From: an uncultured Flavobacteriales bacterium
GTDB taxonomy: Bacteria; Bacteroidota; Bacteroidia; Flavobacteriales_E; Vicingaceae
NCBI GenBank assembly: GCA_937901255.1
Contig: CALCHN010000037.1
Coordinates: forward strand, 1 to 16,049
Length of the DNA stretch: 16,049 nucleotides
Direction: 5' to 3'
In this document: positions 13,999 through 16,049 of the stretch, piece by piece
Layout of the letters: the number at the start of each line of letters is the position of its first letter
Numbering within the stretch: the first letter of the stretch is position 1
Notes under the pieces: generated by a model
What the model saw: only the letters and a program-made list of their open reading frames with translations
What the model was told of the DNA's origin: nothing
Database searches by the model: none
Position numbers and translations under genes: made by a program

Positions 13999-14532
13999 TT
14001 AAGCTGTAGCCCTAAGCTTTTGCGGTTGCACAAAAGAAAGGGGAATATTTACATTAAAAGCTGCACCCAAGACAGCAATGTTTACTATAATTCTGTATTT
14101 GCCTTGCACTTGCACTGCATGGGCAGTAAGTCCAACAAAAGGACCTCTAATCACTTCTACTTCTTCGCCTTGCTGTATGTTAATGCCGTTGCACGGAGCC
14201 ACCTGTTCGGCATCGTTCATTAATATTTTAAGGTTTTCAATTTCTTCGTTTCGCACTATGGCGGGTTTTCCTAAATAACGTAATACGCTTGCTGTGCCCG
14301 ATATGCTAAGGGTGTTAAAAAGTTCGGTAGGGGTGGTTTTTACAAATACATACGAAGGAATAAGTGGGGTATGTACCTTTTTTTTGCGGTCGCTCCAAAT
14401 TTTTAGGGTAGTTACCAAGGGCAAATAGACATGAAAACCGGCTTGGGTAAGTCGTTCCGCTACTTTTTTTTCGGCTCTGGGATTGGTTCGTAGTGCGTAC
14501 CAGTTATGGTTAGTAGTGTTGTTTAAGTTCAT
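13999..14532 (-). CDS. UpxY-type NusG-like transcription antiterminator
   Basis: It is a specialised NusG paralogue that binds elongating RNA polymerase and lets it read through long polysaccharide operons. From ATG 14532 it has 177 residues: the NGN domain starts with NHNWYALRTNPRAEKKVAER (8-27), the signature of this family, with IPSYVFVK (58-65) inside, and a KOW motif follows (about 119-146: QQGEEVEVIRGPFVGLTA). An upstream in-frame TTG would add five residues, but ATG gives the usual start. It is the first gene of the locus, with a candidate promoter about 60 nt upstream, as expected for UpxY-type regulators, which act in cis on the operon. Housekeeping NusG is unlikely because no secE or ribosomal protein genes flank it. 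Confidence 0.92.
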   Translation of the reverse strand: MNLNNTTNHNWYALRTNPRAEKKVAERLTQAGFHVYLPLVTTLKIWSDRKKKVHTPLIPSYVFVKTTPTELFNTLSISGTASVLRYLGKPAIVRNEEIENLKILMNDAEQVAPCNGINIQQGEEVEVIRGPFVGLTAHAVQVQGKYRIIVNIAVLGAAFNVNIPLSFVQPQKLRATA

Positions 14533-14565
14533 TTTATTGCAAGACAAAAAAGCTATTTTCTTTTT

Positions 14566-14582
14566 AAAAACCTCTAGTTTTT
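14566..14582 (-). promoter_or_regulatory. Small leader hairpin before upxY-like gene
   Basis: AAAAAC (14566-14571) and GTTTTT (14577-14582) flank a 5-nt loop, just downstream of the candidate promoter and upstream of the ATG. It is short and mostly A-U pairs, so it may be chance. UpxY-like control is known to need the operon's 5' leader, which makes the place of interest. Confidence 0.25.
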
Positions 14583-14591
14583 AATTGGCAG

Positions 14592-14622
14592 TAAATATAT
14601 AAAATTTAGATAGAAACAACAA
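14592..14622 (-). promoter_or_regulatory. Candidate Bacteroidota promoter for the upxY-led operon
   Basis: On the minus strand TTGTTG (14622-14617) is followed after 17 nt by TATATTTA (14599-14592). The known Bacteroidota consensus is TTG around -33 and TAnnTTTG around -7, so only the last base differs. A start near 14586 would give a leader of about 55 nt. I found no comparable site before cvpA, wzx or the sugar transferase gene. Confidence 0.45.
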
Positions 14623-14840
14623 TAAGGCATTTGTTTGTTTTTAATTGTTTGGTTGTGTATTGTTTAATGTTTTTAGGATGTGGAAAATACTTAGTTGATT
14701 TGTAGATGAATTTTGCATTTTATTAGATGAATTGGAGTTTTTTGGCAGGAAATTGTTGTTTTATGAAATTTTTTTTCATGATGGAGAGGTTAAGCCCCTA
14801 TCTTCCACACTAACTCGCTCCAAAGTCCACTGGACTTTGT
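14623..14840. other. Gene-free stretch upstream of the upxY-like promoter
   Basis: T-rich DNA without a coding frame. Visible items are an ATGAAA/TTTCAT inverted repeat (14763-14779) and a perfect 9+1+9 inverted repeat, CAAAGTCCA-C-TGGACTTTG (14821-14839). The latter sits directly beside a GC-rich hairpin repeat and could be part of that repeat or a protein site. Neither is followed by a U tract for cvpA transcription. Confidence 0.5.
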
Positions 14841-14890
14841 CCGCCCCGAAGGGAAGGAGTTTCCAACGCACAAGCCGTTTTTGTTAATGG
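14841..14890. repeat. GC-rich hairpin repeat c with AACGCAC tail
   Basis: CGCCCCGAAGGGAAGG then TTTCCAACGCACAAGCCG and TTTTTGTTAATGG: the same order of hairpin, AACGCAC, AGCCG and GTTA heptamers as at 1631-1775 and 15921-16049. The hairpin stem is less perfect here. Confidence 0.65.
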
Positions 14891-14902
14891 TTATTTGTTA
14901 AT
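14883..14902. repeat. GTTA heptamers, short copy
   Basis: GTTAATG, GTTATTT and a partial GTTAAT in phase. It is the shortest of the three arrays, which suggests that copy number varies between sites. Confidence 0.7.
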
Positions 14903-14922
14903 CACAAGTTTGGGCTTTTGAA

Positions 14923-15028
14923 GTTACAACTATTTGCCACAAAGTCACAACGACAGAAAGAAGCACGAAGGCATCTTTGTGAAACTTTGTGTCTTGGTGT
15001 CTTTGTGGCAGAAAAAACCTTATCATAA
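14923..15028. repeat. TTTGTGGC-type repeat, copy c with inverted half
   Basis: It aligns with 2058-2164. TGCCACAAAGTCAC (14935-14948) and GTGTCTTTGTGGCA (14997-15010) are inverted partners with one mismatch in 14, so this copy can form a long imperfect hairpin. Between and within the arms TTTGTG recurs at short steps. The inverted half is better preserved than in copy b. Confidence 0.8.
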
Positions 15029-15131
15029 GCGAGGATAATCTCTAATGCCGTAAAAACAAGAATTTTCAATTCTCTTTTTTTACGAGCATCCTCGAAAAAC
15101 TAGTTTTTTACAAAAAAACGTTTTTCGGGAT
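15029..15131 (-). repeat. 103-nt twin-hairpin repeat, copy 3
   Basis: Hairpin 1 uses CGTAAAAA (15049-15056) and TTTTTACG (15077-15084); hairpin 2 uses CGAAAAAC (15093-15100) and GTTTTTCG (15120-15127). It matches 2165-2267 at 101 of 103 positions; both differences are in the T run of hairpin 1. With the preceding segment it forms the second copy of the roughly 210-nt composite. Confidence 0.85.
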
Positions 15132-15187
15132 TTCTAATTTCTAATCTCTAATCTCCAATTTCTAATCTCCAATATCTAATTTCTAAT
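15132..15187. repeat. Heptamer array, TTCTAAT type
   Basis: Eight units in exact 7-nt phase: TTCTAAT, TTCTAAT, CTCTAAT, CTCCAAT, TTCTAAT, CTCCAAT, ATCTAAT, TTCTAAT. The consensus (T/C)TC(T/C)AAT differs from the GTTA heptamers but has the same period. Confidence 0.85.
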
Positions 15188-15199
15188 CTCATAAACTTG

Positions 15200-15250
15200 T
15201 TCTGCGATGGGCTTTACCCATACGCTAGTAAATTTCGCTCCTTCGGAGCT
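15200..15250 (-). repeat. 51-nt two-hairpin repeat, copy 3
   Basis: It is identical to 13644-13694. It sits between the heptamer array and the octamer tract at the end of cvpA, so it would be in the 3' untranslated part of the cvpA message. Confidence 0.85.
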
Positions 15251-15254
15251 CTTT

Positions 15255-15304
15255 AATCTCATAAACTTATAACCTCATAACCTCATAAACTTATAAACTA
15301 ACGC
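15255..15304. repeat. Octamer array running to the cvpA stop
   Basis: AATCTCAT, AAACTTAT, AACCTCAT, AACCTCAT, AAACTTAT and AAACTAAC follow one another in exact 8-nt phase (15255-15302) and merge into GCCTAACC, whose CTA is the TAG stop of cvpA on the minus strand. Confidence 0.8.
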
Positions 15305-15841
15305 CTAACCCCCCATCGCTTCTTCTACTACTTTATCTTTCCAAGTGGCAGTTTGTTCTTTAAGCTCATTAAGTTTTGGGAAAAGTTTTCCTGAAAATTC
15401 GCTTAAGGGTTGGTAAAGTAATGAGGTAGATTTTACTTCGCTTTCTATAAATGACACTTCACTATCTATGGTATTTACCAAGTTTAAGATGATACTGATG
15501 ATTAGTCCGAATTTCATCATTCCGAATAACATTCCTGCAATTCTATTAACGATGCCTAAGGCAACCATCTTTACCACTCTTTCTAACATTTTAGCAATGA
15601 AAAATACCAAAACAACTATGGCTATAAACGTTACCACAAACGATAATAAGGGCATAATTTCCGGGGAAATATTAAATGCTTTACTTAAATACTCCGCTGA
15701 ATAAGACGAAAAATTAATGCCTCCCCAAACGCCCAGTACCAATGCTACTAAAGAGGCTATTTCTATCACAAATCCTTTACGAAAGCCTTTGTAGGCTCCC
15801 CAGATTAACGGAATTACAATAATGATGTCTAGATAGTTCAT
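15305..15841 (-). CDS. cvpA: CvpA family membrane protein
   Basis: CvpA proteins are small inner-membrane proteins, first linked to colicin V export in E. coli and now to envelope stress tolerance; the molecular role is unclear. From ATG 15841 it has 178 residues. The N terminus MNYLDIIIVIPLIWGAYKGF (1-20) and RKGFVIEIASLVALVLGVWG (21-40) are the family signature, with further membrane segments at about 63-85 and 102-124 and a hydrophilic tail. A TTG nine bases upstream would add three residues, but ATG fits the family. It lies in the same direction as the polysaccharide genes but about 770 bp upstream of the upxY-like gene, so I see it as a separate unit. Confidence 0.93.
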   Translation of the reverse strand: MNYLDIIIVIPLIWGAYKGFRKGFVIEIASLVALVLGVWGGINFSSYSAEYLSKAFNISPEIMPLLSFVVTFIAIVVLVFFIAKMLERVVKMVALGIVNRIAGMLFGMMKFGLIISIILNLVNTIDSEVSFIESEVKSTSLLYQPLSEFSGKLFPKLNELKEQTATWKDKVVEEAMGG

Positions 15842-15851
15842 GTTAGCCAAA

Positions 15852-15874
15852 TTAGCACAAAAGTGTGTTGCTAA
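15852..15874. promoter_or_regulatory. Inverted repeat before cvpA
   Basis: TTAGCA (15852-15857) and TGCTAA (15869-15874) flank 11 nt and lie 11 nt upstream of the ATG. It could be a leader hairpin or an operator, or chance. No promoter motif is clear beside it. Confidence 0.25.
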
Positions 15875-15920
15875 TTAATGACTAATGGAGGAGTTATTAA
15901 ATAGGGAGTGTTGATTGTGT

Positions 15921-15980
15921 AAGCCCCTCCCATCCTCCCCGAAGGGGAGGGGTTGCAAACGCACTTAGCCGATTTTGTTA
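15921..15980. repeat. GC-rich hairpin repeat d
   Basis: CCTCCCC (15934-15940), loop GAA, GGGGAGG (15944-15950), with an alternative outer pairing CCCCTCC (15924-15930) and GGAGGGG (15946-15952). The tail TTGCAAACGCACTTAGCCG leads into the heptamer array. It lies upstream of cvpA as copy a lies upstream of the sugar transferase gene. Confidence 0.75.
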
Positions 15981-16049
15981 ATGGTTATTTGTTAATGGTT
16001 ATTTGTTAATGGTTATTTGTTAATGGTTATTTGTTAATGGTTATTTGTT
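15977..16049. repeat. GTTA heptamer tandem array d (runs off window)
   Basis: Five perfect 14-bp units, each GTTAATG plus GTTATTT, and the first bases of a sixth at the window edge. The homogeneity points to recent copy-number change. The true length is unknown. Confidence 0.9.

Noticed and set aside
13996..14223. Plus-strand frames opposite the upxY-like gene
   Set aside because: They overlap the well-supported NGN/KOW coding frame and show no protein motifs.
13999..14547. Housekeeping NusG with start at TTG 14547
   Set aside because: The WYALRTxPRxEKKV signature and capsule context fit UpxY, no secE or rpl genes flank it, and ATG at 14532 gives a normal N terminus.
15842..15850. TTG start for cvpA
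   Set aside because: The ATG three codons later gives the usual CvpA N terminus.
15977..16049. CRISPR-like array
   Set aside because: The units are 14 bp (two heptamers) in direct tandem with no unique spacers between them and no cas genes nearby; it is a simple tandem array.
1..16049. tRNA or rRNA genes
   Set aside because: I saw no cloverleaf with a CCA-like end or conserved T-loop, and no ribosomal RNA sequence, on either strand.

Overview
The window looks like chromosomal DNA of a Bacteroidota bacterium. It is AT-rich, has no obvious Shine-Dalgarno sites, starts a polysaccharide locus with a UpxY-type specialised NusG protein, and has one plausible -33/-7 promoter of the kind known from Flavobacterium and Bacteroides. 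I cannot name a genus. All 14 genes lie on the minus strand, so the text reads from right to left.

From the right edge: cvpA (15305-15841) stands alone. A gene-free stretch of about 770 bp packed with short repeats follows. Next come the UpxY-like antiterminator (13999-14532), a 436-bp spacer with repeats and GC-rich hairpins, and then a tightly packed run of eleven genes from 13562 to 2290: Wzx flippase, sulfotransferase, GT4 glycosyltransferase, hexapeptide acyltransferase, Wzy-like polymerase, GT2 glycosyltransferase, a nucleotidyltransferase-thymidylate-kinase-like fusion, an APH-like kinase, two more GT4 glycosyltransferases and a WecG/TagA/CpsF glycosyltransferase. Most junctions in the run overlap or abut, with gaps of at most 28 nt, so it is almost certainly one operon. 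A second repeat-filled spacer (1624-2289) separates it from the polyprenyl-phosphate sugar-1-phosphate transferase (214-1623), after which repeats resume to the left edge.

Together the genes describe a Wzx/Wzy-dependent capsule, O-antigen or exopolysaccharide. The membrane sugar transferase starts the lipid-linked unit, WecG/TagA probably adds the second sugar, and the four GT4/GT2 enzymes extend it. The acyltransferase and sulfotransferase decorate it, Wzx flips it and Wzy polymerises it. The two kinase-like genes have no assigned step. Genes for nucleotide-sugar synthesis, chain-length control and outer-membrane export are not in the window.

The most unusual content is between the genes. 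At least five families of short repeats recur in the same order and orientation: GC-rich hairpin, heptamer array, a TTTGTGGC-type repeat, a 103-nt twin-hairpin element, heptamer/octamer arrays, and a 51-nt two-hairpin element. Direct copies of a roughly 210-nt composite flank the whole upxY-to-wecG operon. In three genes the repeat edge supplies or abuts the stop codon.
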